Made by a program: the position numbers and the translations under genes. From Candidatus Obscuribacterales bacterium (lineage in GTDB: Bacteria; Cyanobacteriota; Vampirovibrionia; Obscuribacterales; Obscuribacteraceae), in assembly GCA_021732085.1 (NCBI GenBank), contig JAKFVQ010000002.1, positions 1-64,000 of the forward strand: 64,000 nt of DNA. The letters run 5' to 3'. The notes below the pieces were generated by a model, which was given only the letters and a program-made list of their open reading frames with translations, did no database searches and was not told the DNA's origin. This document shows, one piece after another, positions 53,397-63,140 of this stretch (positions are counted from its first letter, which is position 1; each line of letters begins with the position of its first letter).

Positions 53397-55910
53397 TCAG
53401 TAATAGAGCATCCGGCAGCCCGCTAAGTCGGCATCTCTTAGACCGGTAACCTCAAAGGACAGATTCCGCAATTTCACAGACGGCGACGAGCGGTCGGCTC
53501 CATATCCGCAGACATCCAACCATGAGCCGGGATAGAGCGACATATAGAGTGACTTCTCCTTGGTCCCTAGCAGGGACGTGGGCATAATGTCTGCAATCTC
53601 AAATGGACTCCACTCGGTCGATGCAGGAATGGCATCCGAGGCTGAAGCCAGGTTTACTGCCGGTGACGTAGCACCAGGAAGAAGTGCAACTACAATACCA
53701 GCACTTCCGTTCTTTCGCGTTTCAGATTTCACTTCACCGCGAAGAGTTACTCGCAAATGTGTGGCATCGCCTAAGTCCGGCAAAGGGAAATAAGCACCGG
53801 TGCGCTGAACCGCTTTAATAACCAGACGATTCGTCTTGATTGAGTCGACGTCTTGCATATAGAGATCGAAGTCTTTGGGAGAAATTTTCGTTGAATAACT
53901 TGAAAGTTGATTGGACGAAACAGGCTGGTCTTTGTGCTTGAGTCCAATAGCTAGCTTGACTCTTAAAGAGCCTGAGAACGGACTTCGCTTGTTCTGCAAC
54001 TCTAGTTGCGACTGCTGCTCTACTCCTGCAGCAAGAACTGGACTAACGATGCGCGGATCAAACCGAGTGCATGAATTACCGATTGTGTTTACGGAATAAG
54101 TATCTGGCGAAAGCAGTCTCCGCTCATTCGCGTCGCGATCTGCATAAACAATAGTGGGTGCCTTGGCGACAATCCTTACTTCATTAGCTCCCTTCCAATT
54201 CAGTGCTTCTGGATCAATTCTTACTGCGCGCCAGTTTCTAAAATCATTGAGTTTCATTCCCAGTGGATACGCAAGTGAAAGAAGCTCAGATGACTGCCGG
54301 TATATTTCCGAATTATAATATCGAATGTGTTTGAACTGCTCGTTCAACCGCTTCCCGTTCAGCTCAACCGCAGCGTCCTCGATGGCACCATCACCATCAA
54401 CAATCAAAAGAGCATAATAGTTGTCCGCTGGCTTTTTGCTGCTTGCGAGATTGATAGTTTTCACCGCACAATCATTTGCTTTCAAGTGACAGCGCAACTC
54501 GTCGGTCGTCCCGGGTCCAGCAATATTTGCTACATAGACCATAAAACCAAGCAAGCAAAAAGAAGCCAGCAAACAGGCTAACTTTTCTTTGGCATTCCCG
54601 AATAAACGGGCGCTGTTCGCCGCAAAAATGGATGCAAAGAAAGAAGAGGCGACGATTAGAAGAAATGGCGTAGCTGTAAATCCATAGCGCGCGGCCGGAG
54701 TGAACATAATGTACGCAAAATGAGAGAGGACGAATGCTGAACAGAGCAATAACGCGCGCTTACCAGAGTCAGAGCAGTTTGCAAAAGTAGGTTTGCCTGC
54801 AAGGAATAAAGAAAAGAATCCCGCGAATCCGAAGCATACGATTGCCCAATGAAGAACATTTTGATAAAGCGGCTTTATGCCGAAGTATGATTCTCTGAAA
54901 TCATTCGACTGGTTGGCAAACAGAATAGAAATTTTCTCAACGGCGAGTTTGGCACAATCATCAAAATGATAAGTCCATTGTGCCAAGGGGAAGGCGAGTG
55001 GTTCAGTTTCCCTTGCAAACATGGAAGTCAGTGCGCTTGGTGGTGACACCATGCAAGCACCAACTTCGGTATCAGCCCCCATAGCGAGATTGAATGCAGG
55101 AAATCGCTGAGCAGTAAAACTTGCATGCCCAGTTACCATTTTTGTATAAGCGGCCCAAGGAATAATCGGCAGAATCAGAAAACAAACCATTATCGCCAAA
55201 TGCTTCCAATCTTTGACCCGTAGCAGCATTGCTAGCCCAACAGCTGGGACGAGCGCAGGTTTCAGGAGAAACACAAAGCCGGCGGCAAGCCCTGCGAAAC
55301 AGTCGTTTAACCGTCGCTTTGAAGCAGAGAAGAAACAAGCAAATAACAGAGCGAAAAAAATTACAATGGTTTCTGTGTAAAAGATGCCACTCCAAAAAAT
55401 TGCGGCGGGATAAAGCCCCCAAATGATTCCCGTCACAATACCGATGACACGTCTCTGGCATAAACGCGAACTCAGCAGGTACACCATTGCGGCTGAACAA
55501 GCATGCATAATAGACTGTACGATCTGAATAGTGCGCCAATCATAGATCTGTGGCGAATGCCCCAGGGCTGCGAATATTGCACCGTGAAACCCGGGAAAGA
55601 CCGGACCGTCAGCCAGAATCGAAGTTACGAAATCAGGTGAGGTCAAGGGAGCTGTATCCAACTTGCCCTTGAACAGTTGGAGCAAGAAAGTTGCCATTCG
55701 TTCGGCGTCAAATAGATATTGTCTTGCATCAAAACTAAGTGTCCTGTGCGGCGTATCCTGAGTGAAATGGAATAACATAGCGACTGCAAATGCGGCAATA
55801 AAAACGATGCCGCAATCAAGCAATACAGGATTCACGCGCCTCGGTTTCTCGGCCACGGGAGGCAGGCTATCCTCCGAAATCAAACTATGCTGGCTCACTG
55901 CTTCCGTCAT
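53397..55910 (-). CDS. Large membrane glycosyltransferase-like protein (GT39/PMT type) with C-terminal soluble domain
   Basis: 837 aa from the ATG at 55910, seven bases after the upstream gene's stop. About ten membrane helices in residues ~30-480; an acidic motif in the first loop (LSFDARQYLFDAERMATFL) is in the place of the catalytic Asp of PMT-like enzymes, and FYTETIVIFFALLFACFF follows as in that family. From residue ~490 a beta-rich, soluble domain of ~350 residues faces the periplasm. Probably transfers a sugar from a polyprenyl carrier to a polymer or lipid. It follows the SGNH-type gene closely. Confidence 0.8.
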   Translation of the reverse strand: MTEAVSQHSLISEDSLPPVAEKPRRVNPVLLDCGIVFIAAFAVAMLFHFTQDTPHRTLSFDARQYLFDAERMATFLLQLFKGKLDTAPLTSPDFVTSILADGPVFPGFHGAIFAALGHSPQIYDWRTIQIVQSIMHACSAAMVYLLSSRLCQRRVIGIVTGIIWGLYPAAIFWSGIFYTETIVIFFALLFACFFSASKRRLNDCFAGLAAGFVFLLKPALVPAVGLAMLLRVKDWKHLAIMVCFLILPIIPWAAYTKMVTGHASFTAQRFPAFNLAMGADTEVGACMVSPPSALTSMFARETEPLAFPLAQWTYHFDDCAKLAVEKISILFANQSNDFRESYFGIKPLYQNVLHWAIVCFGFAGFFSLFLAGKPTFANCSDSGKRALLLCSAFVLSHFAYIMFTPAARYGFTATPFLLIVASSFFASIFAANSARLFGNAKEKLACLLASFCLLGFMVYVANIAGPGTTDELRCHLKANDCAVKTINLASSKKPADNYYALLIVDGDGAIEDAAVELNGKRLNEQFKHIRYYNSEIYRQSSELLSLAYPLGMKLNDFRNWRAVRIDPEALNWKGANEVRIVAKAPTIVYADRDANERRLLSPDTYSVNTIGNSCTRFDPRIVSPVLAAGVEQQSQLELQNKRSPFSGSLRVKLAIGLKHKDQPVSSNQLSSYSTKISPKDFDLYMQDVDSIKTNRLVIKAVQRTGAYFPLPDLGDATHLRVTLRGEVKSETRKNGSAGIVVALLPGATSPAVNLASASDAIPASTEWSPFEIADIMPTSLLGTKEKSLYMSLYPGSWLDVCGYGADRSSPSVKLRNLSFEVTGLRDADLAGCRMLYY

Positions 55911-55917
55911 ACGCACA

Positions 55918-57192
55918 TCACTTAAGCAAAAACTGCTTGTTGCTGACAAGATAGGAGCCAATTAAATCAGCAAACAGTTGATTGCCAGCAATATTGAAGT
56001 GCCCCGGATCCACAAAATACAAAGGTCGCTTTTTCTTCTCAGTTTGAAACTCATCAGTGAAGTCCATTAGCGGAATGTTTTTCTTCGCCATACTCTCGCG
56101 CAGCAACTTATGCTCTTCAAGTCCGGCATTATCAGTGGCACCGATATATACGACAGCAAACTTGCAATTGTTTTTAGCGCATTCCTGTTTCATAGCAGCT
56201 AGGAGTCTTTCCATTACGGCAAAATAGTGACGGACGCACTTTATTTGCTCGATCGCAATGTTCTTATTGAGTTCGGAATTCGGATCTGCTGCGGCTGCAG
56301 CAGCGGCCTTTTCAGCACTGTTTTCCGTAGGTGTATCCGGCTTGGACAAGCTCAGAACGCTTATTAAACCTTTTGTTTTGCTGACGGCTTCCGCCTTCAA
56401 CTGCTCCATACCAGTTACCAGTCGGAACTGCATATTTACTAGACAGCTCCAAACATGACTATGCATTCGAAGCCATTGTGCAGCTCGAAGATTTCTGGCT
56501 TCCTTCGAATTCCACCAGCTATCGAAAAGCAAACGACTTTCGTAGACTGCCCCGTTATTAGCAACAAAGAAGTGGGGACGGGCGGCGAAAGGGAAGCGTG
56601 CGTTTAGCGGAAGCGGCAAATCAGAAGTCGCGTGATCACGAACGTACATGATGACGAGATCTGGTTGAAATCTAAGTGCTAGTTTCTTCAGGCGAAGGTA
56701 GGATTGGCCTACATTTGATGCGGACACTCCAAAATTGAGGACTTCGACTTTCTTGCCTTGCACCGAATCAATATCATTCAGCTGCTGCTCAAGTCGACTG
56801 CACATTGTTTTCGACAAATCGACCTGAAGGGCTTCAATCATTGAGTCTCCAACGACTGCAATACGAAACGTGTTTGCAGGTTTCTTCTCTGAGATCTCGC
56901 GATTAGCCATGCCAAAGCTATTAAAGGTTCTTCGAGAGAAACCCTCATTTCGGAAAGTAATTTTCCGATTAGGCATAATGCTAATGCCTATTTCGCGATT
57001 CGGTATCAGGTGGTCCTGCTCCCAGATTCCTGCCAAACCAAAAGCGAGCTCGATTGCAAGAATGCCTGCAATCAACACAATCAGGGCTTGAAAGAGTATA
57101 GCAGCGAAAGCTTTCCACGAAGCGGATTTTCTTCCGACAGCAGCGACTGTTGAGATTTTCTCAGTAGTTTTTTTCTGTAGAACTGCAGGCAT
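55918..57192 (-). CDS. SGNH/GDSL-family hydrolase, membrane-anchored
   Basis: 424 aa from the ATG at 57192 (GAGGAG nine bases upstream). A short cytoplasmic tail, one helix (AAILFQALIVLIAGILAIEL), then an SGNH fold: block I IAVVGDSMIEALQVDL (nucleophile Ser), block II NFGVSASNVGQ, VIMYVRDHAT, and the C-terminal catalytic DPGHFNIAGNQ (D-x-x-H). Next to an AlgI-type MBOAT acyltransferase this matches AlgJ/AlgX- or WssH-like partners that move acyl groups to a polysaccharide. An Ala-rich linker sits mid-protein (KAAAAAAADP). Confidence 0.87.
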   Translation of the reverse strand: MPAVLQKKTTEKISTVAAVGRKSASWKAFAAILFQALIVLIAGILAIELAFGLAGIWEQDHLIPNREIGISIMPNRKITFRNEGFSRRTFNSFGMANREISEKKPANTFRIAVVGDSMIEALQVDLSKTMCSRLEQQLNDIDSVQGKKVEVLNFGVSASNVGQSYLRLKKLALRFQPDLVIMYVRDHATSDLPLPLNARFPFAARPHFFVANNGAVYESRLLFDSWWNSKEARNLRAAQWLRMHSHVWSCLVNMQFRLVTGMEQLKAEAVSKTKGLISVLSLSKPDTPTENSAEKAAAAAAADPNSELNKNIAIEQIKCVRHYFAVMERLLAAMKQECAKNNCKFAVVYIGATDNAGLEEHKLLRESMAKKNIPLMDFTDEFQTEKKKRPLYFVDPGHFNIAGNQLFADLIGSYLVSNKQFLLK

Positions 57193-57274
57193 TACACAAG
57201 CTCCTCGATCCATATTGGAGCGGAGTTGGTTCGTTCTTTAAGTATGTGAGTTGGAGTCATCAACTAACCTGATA

Positions 57275-58741
57275 TCAGAACTGGAAGTAAATAAACGGTG
57301 ATGTTCTTGCCGGTGCAAAGCCCAGCGCAGCAAATAGAACGCAGGCATAAAGAACGGCCTTTGCCGGTGCTTTGAGTTCCAGCGCAGCAAGAATTGGAGA
57401 TGCCCATGCTGTATTCCTGAGCGCAGAAATTCTGAAGATAAGCGCATAAATGCAGTAGAGCGTAAGCGCCACAGAAACTGGACTTTGCGAGAACGGCTCC
57501 AAAACTAAGCTTGTTTGCCGAGCCGAAAACATGTCGGACAACATCATGCAGGCCTGTGTAGAAGTCTCTGCTCTAAAGAAGACCCAACACGTGTGAACAA
57601 CAGCGAATGTGAGCAGCCAGGAGAACGCAACTCCAACGTACGATGAATGGAAATTGCGCAATAACGAAACTCTTTTTGCCAAATCGCCGTATAAGTGATT
57701 GACGATCAAACCTACACCATGAATAGCGCCCCATACAACGAAGTGCCAGGCTGCACCATGCCATAACCCACCAAGCACCATCGTTGTGAGCAAGTTGAAG
57801 TACTTTCGCGGTTCGGAGCAGCGCCCACCACCAAGCGGAATATACAGATAGTCACGCAACCAGGATGAAAGCGAAATATGCCAGCGTTTCCAGAAGTCCG
57901 AAAGCGATGTGGCTACATAAGGAAAGTTGAAATTATCTGGCAATGAAAAACCAAGCATCAATGCCGAACCGCGGCCCATATCCGTGTATCCGGAAAAGTC
58001 AAAATAGATCTGGAAGGTAAAAGCCAAGGTTGCAATCCAAGCGTCTGCAGCACCAAGATGCGCCGAGTTCTCAAATCCAAGATTTGCCAGAATTGCCAGG
58101 TTATCTGCTAGCGCAACTTTTTTGAAAAGCCCCTGCAAAAGAAGTGTTAGTCCATCGCTGAAGTTTTCCTGCTTGAACCTTATTTCTTTGCCTAATTGCT
58201 CTACGAAATCCTTGTAACGCTTAATTGGTCCGGCAATTTGGGACGGAAAGAAAGCAGCAAAGAGACCGAAATCCACGAACCCGGTTATCGGCTTTCCACC
58301 CTTGTACACTTCAGTTAAGTAATGGATGAACTCGAAAGCGAAGAAAGATATCCCTAACGGCAGAATGATATCCATCGACTGAACGGACACAGCTTGCGCA
58401 CCGAGTCCCGGAAGATATTGGTTGAGGAATTGCTTAACTGAATCAAGTGACGATATTAGAAAATTGGCATACTTGAAATAAAACAAACAAGCAAGATTGC
58501 CAACAATTCCAAACAGAAAAAGAGGTTTGGCGAAACGTGGAAGGCGATGCAGCATTATGGCAAGAACATAGTTCGCCAGGGTCATGGCACCAACAAGCAG
58601 TCCGTAAACCGGTATCCAGCTCATGTAAAAGATATAGCTGGCGACCAAAAGCAGCATTCGACGCCAAGACCTGGGACATACCCAATAAAGTCCGAGGACG
58701 ACAGGAAAGAAAACCAGATACGCCAGGCTATTAAAGAGCAT
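57275..58741 (-). CDS. MBOAT-family O-acyltransferase (AlgI-like)
   Basis: 488 aa, usual AlgI length, about eleven membrane helices. Conserved signatures: PLGISFFAFEFIHYLTEVYKG, FPSQIAGPIKRY, LADNLA, FDFSGYTDMGRG, and the catalytic His in LGGLWHGAAWHFVVWG. AlgI passes an acetyl or other acyl group across the membrane for O-acylation of an exported polymer; the SGNH gene downstream is the likely transferase. The pair implies an acylated surface polysaccharide. Confidence 0.95.
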   Translation of the reverse strand: MLFNSLAYLVFFPVVLGLYWVCPRSWRRMLLLVASYIFYMSWIPVYGLLVGAMTLANYVLAIMLHRLPRFAKPLFLFGIVGNLACLFYFKYANFLISSLDSVKQFLNQYLPGLGAQAVSVQSMDIILPLGISFFAFEFIHYLTEVYKGGKPITGFVDFGLFAAFFPSQIAGPIKRYKDFVEQLGKEIRFKQENFSDGLTLLLQGLFKKVALADNLAILANLGFENSAHLGAADAWIATLAFTFQIYFDFSGYTDMGRGSALMLGFSLPDNFNFPYVATSLSDFWKRWHISLSSWLRDYLYIPLGGGRCSEPRKYFNLLTTMVLGGLWHGAAWHFVVWGAIHGVGLIVNHLYGDLAKRVSLLRNFHSSYVGVAFSWLLTFAVVHTCWVFFRAETSTQACMMLSDMFSARQTSLVLEPFSQSPVSVALTLYCIYALIFRISALRNTAWASPILAALELKAPAKAVLYACVLFAALGFAPARTSPFIYFQF

Positions 58742-58908
58742 TAGCTTCCTTCGAAAAATCTCTTGGCATTCTATCAGGGGGTAGATTCGATGTCATTGAA
58801 ACCGGTTTATCATCGACAAAGCGCGCACCCCAAAGGTTTCTCGGACACTTAGAGTTTTCTCATTGCCGGGCATCCGCTTACCGAGAGGCAGCTCTTATGG
58901 GATTCAGG

Positions 58909-58914
58909 TATAGT
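58909..58914 (+). promoter_or_regulatory. Candidate -10 box TATAGT (in GGTATAGT)
   Basis: Lies 37 bases before the ATG of the aminotransferase gene, with a Shine-Dalgarno AAGAGGAAC between. Shares GGTATAG with the motifs at 8781 and 11616. No -35 was identified. Confidence 0.4.
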
Positions 58915-58945
58915 ACTTGCAGCGTCTTAAGAGGAACATATTCTA

Positions 58946-60151
58946 ATGATCAGCTCCAACAAGCAGCGCAAAAGCATTGCTCTTGCAAAACCGCTTTTCG
59001 ATGGCTCCGAATTGGAAGGTATCCAAAAGGTTCTTGAATCCGGCTGGGTAACACAAGGTCCAGTGATTGGCCAATTCGAGAAAGTTGTTGCCGATTACGT
59101 GGGCGCACCATTTGCAGTTGCTAGTTCTAACTGCACCACGGCAATGCATCTGGGCTGGCTAGCGATGAACATCGGAAAGGGTGATGATGTCTTATGCCCT
59201 TCCTATAGCTTCATCGCCAGCGCGAACGCAGTAAGACACGCCGGAGCTGAACCGGTTTTCGCTGACATCGATGCCGAGACCTGGAATATCGATGCCGAAG
59301 CAACGCGAAAAACGATCTTGGAAAAGTACGATTCAAAATTAAAGAACAAAGCGACGGGAAATACACTGAAAGCCGTTTTAGTAGTGCACCAAATTGGCAT
59401 ACCATGCGACTTAGATAAATTCGCAGCTCTATCTAAAGAATTTGGAATCCCAATTGTCGAAGATGCCGCCTGTGCAATCGGCTCAATTTATGATGGTACT
59501 AAAATTGGTGGCTCCGGCAATCTTTGCGCGTTCAGTTTTCATCCAAGAAAAGTAATAACTACCGGCGAAGGCGGCATGCTTACATGCTCGAATGCCGAAA
59601 TAGATAAGACCGCTCGAGTGTATAGAGCACACGGTATGTCAGTTTCAGATTTGGCAAGGCATCAAGCAAGCAATTTAACTTTCGAGAATTACGATGTTGT
59701 AGGATATAACTTTCGAATGACGGACATCCAAGCCAGCATCGGTATAAGCCAATTCAAACTGCTAGAAAGCATTGTTGAGAAGCGAATCAAAATCGGACAG
59801 CAATACAACGATGCCTTCTCAAAGATCACAGGCATCAAAACAATCAATCTGCCTGATTACATTTCGCGTTGGAACTACCAGTCATATCCAGTCACGGTCA
59901 AATCCGGCGGCGCAGAACTTCGAAACAAGATGATGGCATTCCTTGAGAAAGAAGGAGTATCTACACGACGAGGCATCCCACCGATCCATTTGGAACCCGC
60001 GTACAGGGCTCACAATGGAGAGCATCTCCCGAACACAGTTAGCGTTTCGGAGAGCTCATTCTTCATTCCGATCTACCCACAACTGGAACAAGACGACATC
60101 GAATACATCATCGACGTAGTCAGAAACGCAGCAAAAGAAGTCATCGGATAA
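58946..60151 (+). CDS. DegT/DnrJ/EryC1/StrS-family sugar aminotransferase
   Basis: 401 aa; ATG at 58946 follows AAGAGGAAC. PLP-dependent type I fold: FAVASSNCTTAMHL, SFIASANAVRHAGAEPVFADID, VEDAACAIGS, and the PLP Lys in SFHPRKVITTGEGGML. The family transaminates nucleotide keto-sugars to amino-sugars. The motif GWVTQGPVI and length fit PglE/WecE-like members. Substrate not determined; it is likely to provide a 4-amino or similar sugar for the local polymer. On the opposite strand from the epimerase and Wbp-like genes. Confidence 0.93.
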   Translation: MISSNKQRKSIALAKPLFDGSELEGIQKVLESGWVTQGPVIGQFEKVVADYVGAPFAVASSNCTTAMHLGWLAMNIGKGDDVLCPSYSFIASANAVRHAGAEPVFADIDAETWNIDAEATRKTILEKYDSKLKNKATGNTLKAVLVVHQIGIPCDLDKFAALSKEFGIPIVEDAACAIGSIYDGTKIGGSGNLCAFSFHPRKVITTGEGGMLTCSNAEIDKTARVYRAHGMSVSDLARHQASNLTFENYDVVGYNFRMTDIQASIGISQFKLLESIVEKRIKIGQQYNDAFSKITGIKTINLPDYISRWNYQSYPVTVKSGGAELRNKMMAFLEKEGVSTRRGIPPIHLEPAYRAHNGEHLPNTVSVSESSFFIPIYPQLEQDDIEYIIDVVRNAAKEVIG

Positions 60152-60167
60152 ACGGGAGCGGCTTTAT

Positions 60168-60198
60168 ATGGGAGCGCAGGCTTCCAGCCTGTTTCGAT
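60168..60198 (+). repeat. Single hairpin-repeat copy
   Basis: ATGGGAGCGCAGGCTTCCAG...CCTGTTTCGA, the same element as in the NDH-2 gene, with one stem mismatch (GCAGGCT/AGCCTGT), immediately after the aminotransferase gene stop and before the convergent epimerase gene. Confidence 0.9.
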
Positions 60199-60202
60199 TA
60201 TT

Positions 60203-61228
60203 CTACGCTTCCCAATTTTTAGTCTGCACAGATCCAATCAATTCTGGCTGGCGTTTAAATTCTTGTTTGAACCACTCGATGAATTTGTCGAGTCCACTAT
60301 CTATGTTCGTCCCCGGCTGAAAACCAGTCGTTTTCTTCAACAACGATACATCAGCGAAATGCCGACGTACGTCGCCCGGGCGCTCTGGAAGGAACTGAAT
60401 CTTCAGATCTGTCCGCCCAAGCTTTTGCAGCAAGAGCTCGGCGATTCGTTTAATTGAGACTTCCTGCCCGTACGCGACATTCACGATCTTTCCAACTAGT
60501 TCATCGCATTCGGCCGCAATCAACATACCTTCTGCAGTCTCTTTAACGTAAGTGAAGTCGCGTGTTTGTTCGCCATCTCCAAAGATAATCGGTGCTTCAC
60601 CATTCAAAATCCGAGCCGCAAACCGTGGAATAACTTCTCCACTCGCGCCTTCCCAATGCTCATGAGGACCGTAGGAGTTGAATGGTCTGATAACCAAACA
60701 CGGCAAATTATAAGAGTGCACATGCGACAGGGTGTACAGTTCACCCGCGAGCTTGCTCGCGCCGTAAACAGTTGTCGGATCGAGTGGATGCGTCTCGCCC
60801 ATTGGCGCATGCTTGGCGCTTCCATAAACTTCAGAGGAAGAAATGTACACAAACCTTTCAAGGGACGACCTAGCTTCGGCAGTTGAACCATCGACACAGG
60901 CGCGAAGCAAATTCAAGGTTCCAGTGGCATTAACCTCATGCACCAGAGATGGATTGGTGAATGACAGTCGCAAACATTGTACGGCCATGTGAAAGACTAC
61001 ATGAACATCATTCACCAGACTCTTCACAAGATCGTAGTCCAGTATGCTACCGCGAACGACCTTAAGTTTCGGGTTCCCAGATAACGCACTCAAATTATCG
61101 TCTTTGCCTGTGGAGAAGTCATCCAGAACTGTTACTTCATTTCCCCGCTCAATGAGCAGCTCCACAAGATTGCTACCAATAAAACCTGCGCCGCCGGTTA
61201 CAAGAATCTTCTTGTTCTTCACTTGCAT
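60203..61228 (-). CDS. NAD-dependent nucleotide-sugar epimerase/dehydratase
   Basis: 341 aa from the ATG at 61228 (AAGGAAG upstream; an ATG seven codons earlier contains that site). Extended SDR: NAD motif VTGGAGFIGS, LDDFSTG, catalytic Ser and Tyr-x3-Lys in ISSSEVYGS and TVYGASKLAGE, with RPFNSYGPHE and DGEQTRDFTYVKE. This fits UDP-glucuronate/GlcNAc-type epimerases (WbpP/GalE-like). It supplies an epimerised nucleotide sugar. Ends five bases from a hairpin element. Confidence 0.9.
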   Translation of the reverse strand: MQVKNKKILVTGGAGFIGSNLVELLIERGNEVTVLDDFSTGKDDNLSALSGNPKLKVVRGSILDYDLVKSLVNDVHVVFHMAVQCLRLSFTNPSLVHEVNATGTLNLLRACVDGSTAEARSSLERFVYISSSEVYGSAKHAPMGETHPLDPTTVYGASKLAGELYTLSHVHSYNLPCLVIRPFNSYGPHEHWEGASGEVIPRFAARILNGEAPIIFGDGEQTRDFTYVKETAEGMLIAAECDELVGKIVNVAYGQEVSIKRIAELLLQKLGRTDLKIQFLPERPGDVRRHFADVSLLKKTTGFQPGTNIDSGLDKFIEWFKQEFKRQPELIGSVQTKNWEA

Positions 61229-61424
61229 ATTTTCTTCCTTGTTTTGCATAGTTGCATTAGTTTTTGTATTTCAATCCTACGTATAAGACTCTTGTATTTC
61301 CTCTTACATACTTAAGTACACTATAAACAACTTGGCGGGTCTTTAAGTAGTCTATATCGTACTTCGGGGAACACTTTGGACCTACTACTCAACTCGTAAG
61401 TAGATTTATTCAACTTACTCCGGA
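61229..61424. other. Intergenic spacer with palindrome and TAAGTAG repeats
   Basis: About 195 AT-rich bases between two same-strand genes. The palindrome TACTTAAGTA (about 61308-61317) and several further CTTAAG/TAAGTAG occurrences suggest a regulatory spacer or operator, unproven. Confidence 0.35.
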
Positions 61425-62603
61425 CTAATTCAACTTTGCAAAGTATTCGCGAACCGCAGATACAACGAGCTCAAGCTGCGCGGTACTTAATTCAGGGTAC
61501 ATCGGCAAACTCAATACCTTGCCACATGCGTTTTCCGAAACGGGGAAATCACCCGTTTTGTAACCCAGGTGAGCAAAACCCTTTTGCAAATGAATTGGAA
61601 TCGGATAGTGAATACCACTTTGGATTCCCTTTGACTGTAAATGCTCTTGCAAACGATGCCGTTCCTCGAGTTCGATCACAAACAAATGGTAGATGTGCTC
61701 ACCATACTTAGATTCGGGACGCAGAGTCAGCCCCTTCAAATCTGTCAAATGTTCTCGGTAAAACCTAGCATGAGACTGGCGCAGTTTATTCCACTTATCC
61801 AAGTGAGGCAGTTTTATCTTCAATATGGCAGCCTGGACGGTATCCAACCTGAAGTTGTGTCCGACAATCTCGTGTTCGTATTTCTTCTGAGATCCATGGT
61901 CTCGCAGCAATCGAATTCGATTTGCTAGTGCAGCATCATTAGTAACGATGGCACCACCTTCGCCTGCGGCACCAAGGTTCTTCCCAGGATAGAAACTGAA
62001 ACAAGCAATATCACCAGTAGTCCCAACACGGACACCCTCATAGGTGGTACCGTGAGCCTGACATGCATCCTCGATTACTTTCAGATTATGCTTCTTCGCC
62101 ACTTCCATGATTGGCTTCATGTCGGCTGCCTGTCCATACAGGTGCACGGGGATAATAGCTTTTGTATCGCTTGTAATAGCTGCTTCGATCTTCCTAGGAT
62201 CTAAGTTATAGGTTTCAGGATCTACATCAACAAGCCTGGTTCTCGCGCCGGCAAATTCGATCGCTTCTGCAGTAGCTACAAACGAATTCGCGGCAGTGAT
62301 TATTTCATCGCCAGGGCCGATATCCAATCCTAAAAGAGCAAGATGCAAAGCTGCTGTGCCGGTATGAACAGTGACACAATGCTCAGCACCAATAAACTCA
62401 GCAAAAGCCGCCTCGAATTCTTTTACAGATGGCCCCATAATGAATCCAGCAGAAGTGAATATTGGAGCAAGAGCTTGATCAATTTCTGCTTTTAGGTTGG
62501 CAAACTGCAGCGGCAGATCGATAAATGGAACTGCAACGGCTGGCGAGCTCGTCGCAGCCTTAGGCTTCTCGTTAGTCTGAATCGAGTTCTTCGTAAGTTC
62601 CAT
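61425..62603 (-). CDS. DegT-family aminotransferase, WbpE-like
   Basis: 392 aa from the ATG at 62603 (AAGGA upstream; TTG two codons earlier possible). PLP fold: TVHTGTAALHLALLGLDIG, NSFVATAEAIEFAGARTRLVD, VIEDACQAHG and the PLP Lys in SFYPGKNLGAAGEGGAIVT. In the WbpA-B-E-D pathway WbpE transaminates UDP-3-keto-GlcNAcA. Its place downstream of WbpD- and WbpB-like genes on the same strand supports that role by context. Confidence 0.92.
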   Translation of the reverse strand: MELTKNSIQTNEKPKAATSSPAVAVPFIDLPLQFANLKAEIDQALAPIFTSAGFIMGPSVKEFEAAFAEFIGAEHCVTVHTGTAALHLALLGLDIGPGDEIITAANSFVATAEAIEFAGARTRLVDVDPETYNLDPRKIEAAITSDTKAIIPVHLYGQAADMKPIMEVAKKHNLKVIEDACQAHGTTYEGVRVGTTGDIACFSFYPGKNLGAAGEGGAIVTNDAALANRIRLLRDHGSQKKYEHEIVGHNFRLDTVQAAILKIKLPHLDKWNKLRQSHARFYREHLTDLKGLTLRPESKYGEHIYHLFVIELEERHRLQEHLQSKGIQSGIHYPIPIHLQKGFAHLGYKTGDFPVSENACGKVLSLPMYPELSTAQLELVVSAVREYFAKLN

Positions 62604-62645
62604 TTTCAAATCTATCCTTCAATAATGAATCCAAAAACTCTGGTG

Positions 62646-63140
62646 TTATTTCACTCCCGCACGCGCGTGTACTCTAGCCGGATTGCCTACTACAACAGCA
62701 CCAGGAGCAACGTCTTTCGTAACTACAGCACCAGCACCAATCATGGCGCCTTCGCCAATTGTCACATCGCACAGAATAACAGCGCCAGAGCCGATCGAAG
62801 CGCCCTTCTTCACAAGAGTGGGATGCACTACCCAATCCTTCTCCGTTTGCAACTGTCCAGATTCTGCAGTCGCTCTAGGGAACGGGTCGTTAACGAAAAC
62901 GACACCGTGCCCCACAAAGACATCGTCTTCGATGGTTACACCTTCGCAGACGAACGTGTGGCTGGATATCTTACAGTTCGAGCCAATGAATGAGTTCTTT
63001 TGAACTTCGACGAATGGCCCTATCTTAGTGTTAGCACCAATCGAGCATCCGTATAAATTGACGAAATCACAGATGAAAGCACCTTCGCCAATTTTTACGT
63101 CGTCCCTTACTTTCTGAAGTGGACCGGGTTTGAAGCTCAT
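62646..63140 (-). CDS. Left-handed beta-helix N-acetyltransferase, WbpD-like
   Basis: 164 aa of hexapeptide repeats ([LIV]-G-x4: KIGEGAFICDF, SIGANTKIGPF, EIEDDVFVGHG-type, TIGEGAMIGAGAVVT). The ATG overlaps the stop of the upstream oxidoreductase gene (ATGA), so the two are coupled. WbpD/WlbB acetylates the 3-amino group of UDP-GlcNAc3NA to give UDP-2,3-diacetamido uronic acid. The core NDPFPR and VVVGNPARV fit that group. It is shorter than Pseudomonas WbpD. Confidence 0.88.
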   Translation of the reverse strand: MSFKPGPLQKVRDDVKIGEGAFICDFVNLYGCSIGANTKIGPFVEVQKNSFIGSNCKISSHTFVCEGVTIEDDVFVGHGVVFVNDPFPRATAESGQLQTEKDWVVHPTLVKKGASIGSGAVILCDVTIGEGAMIGAGAVVTKDVAPGAVVVGNPARVHARAGVK

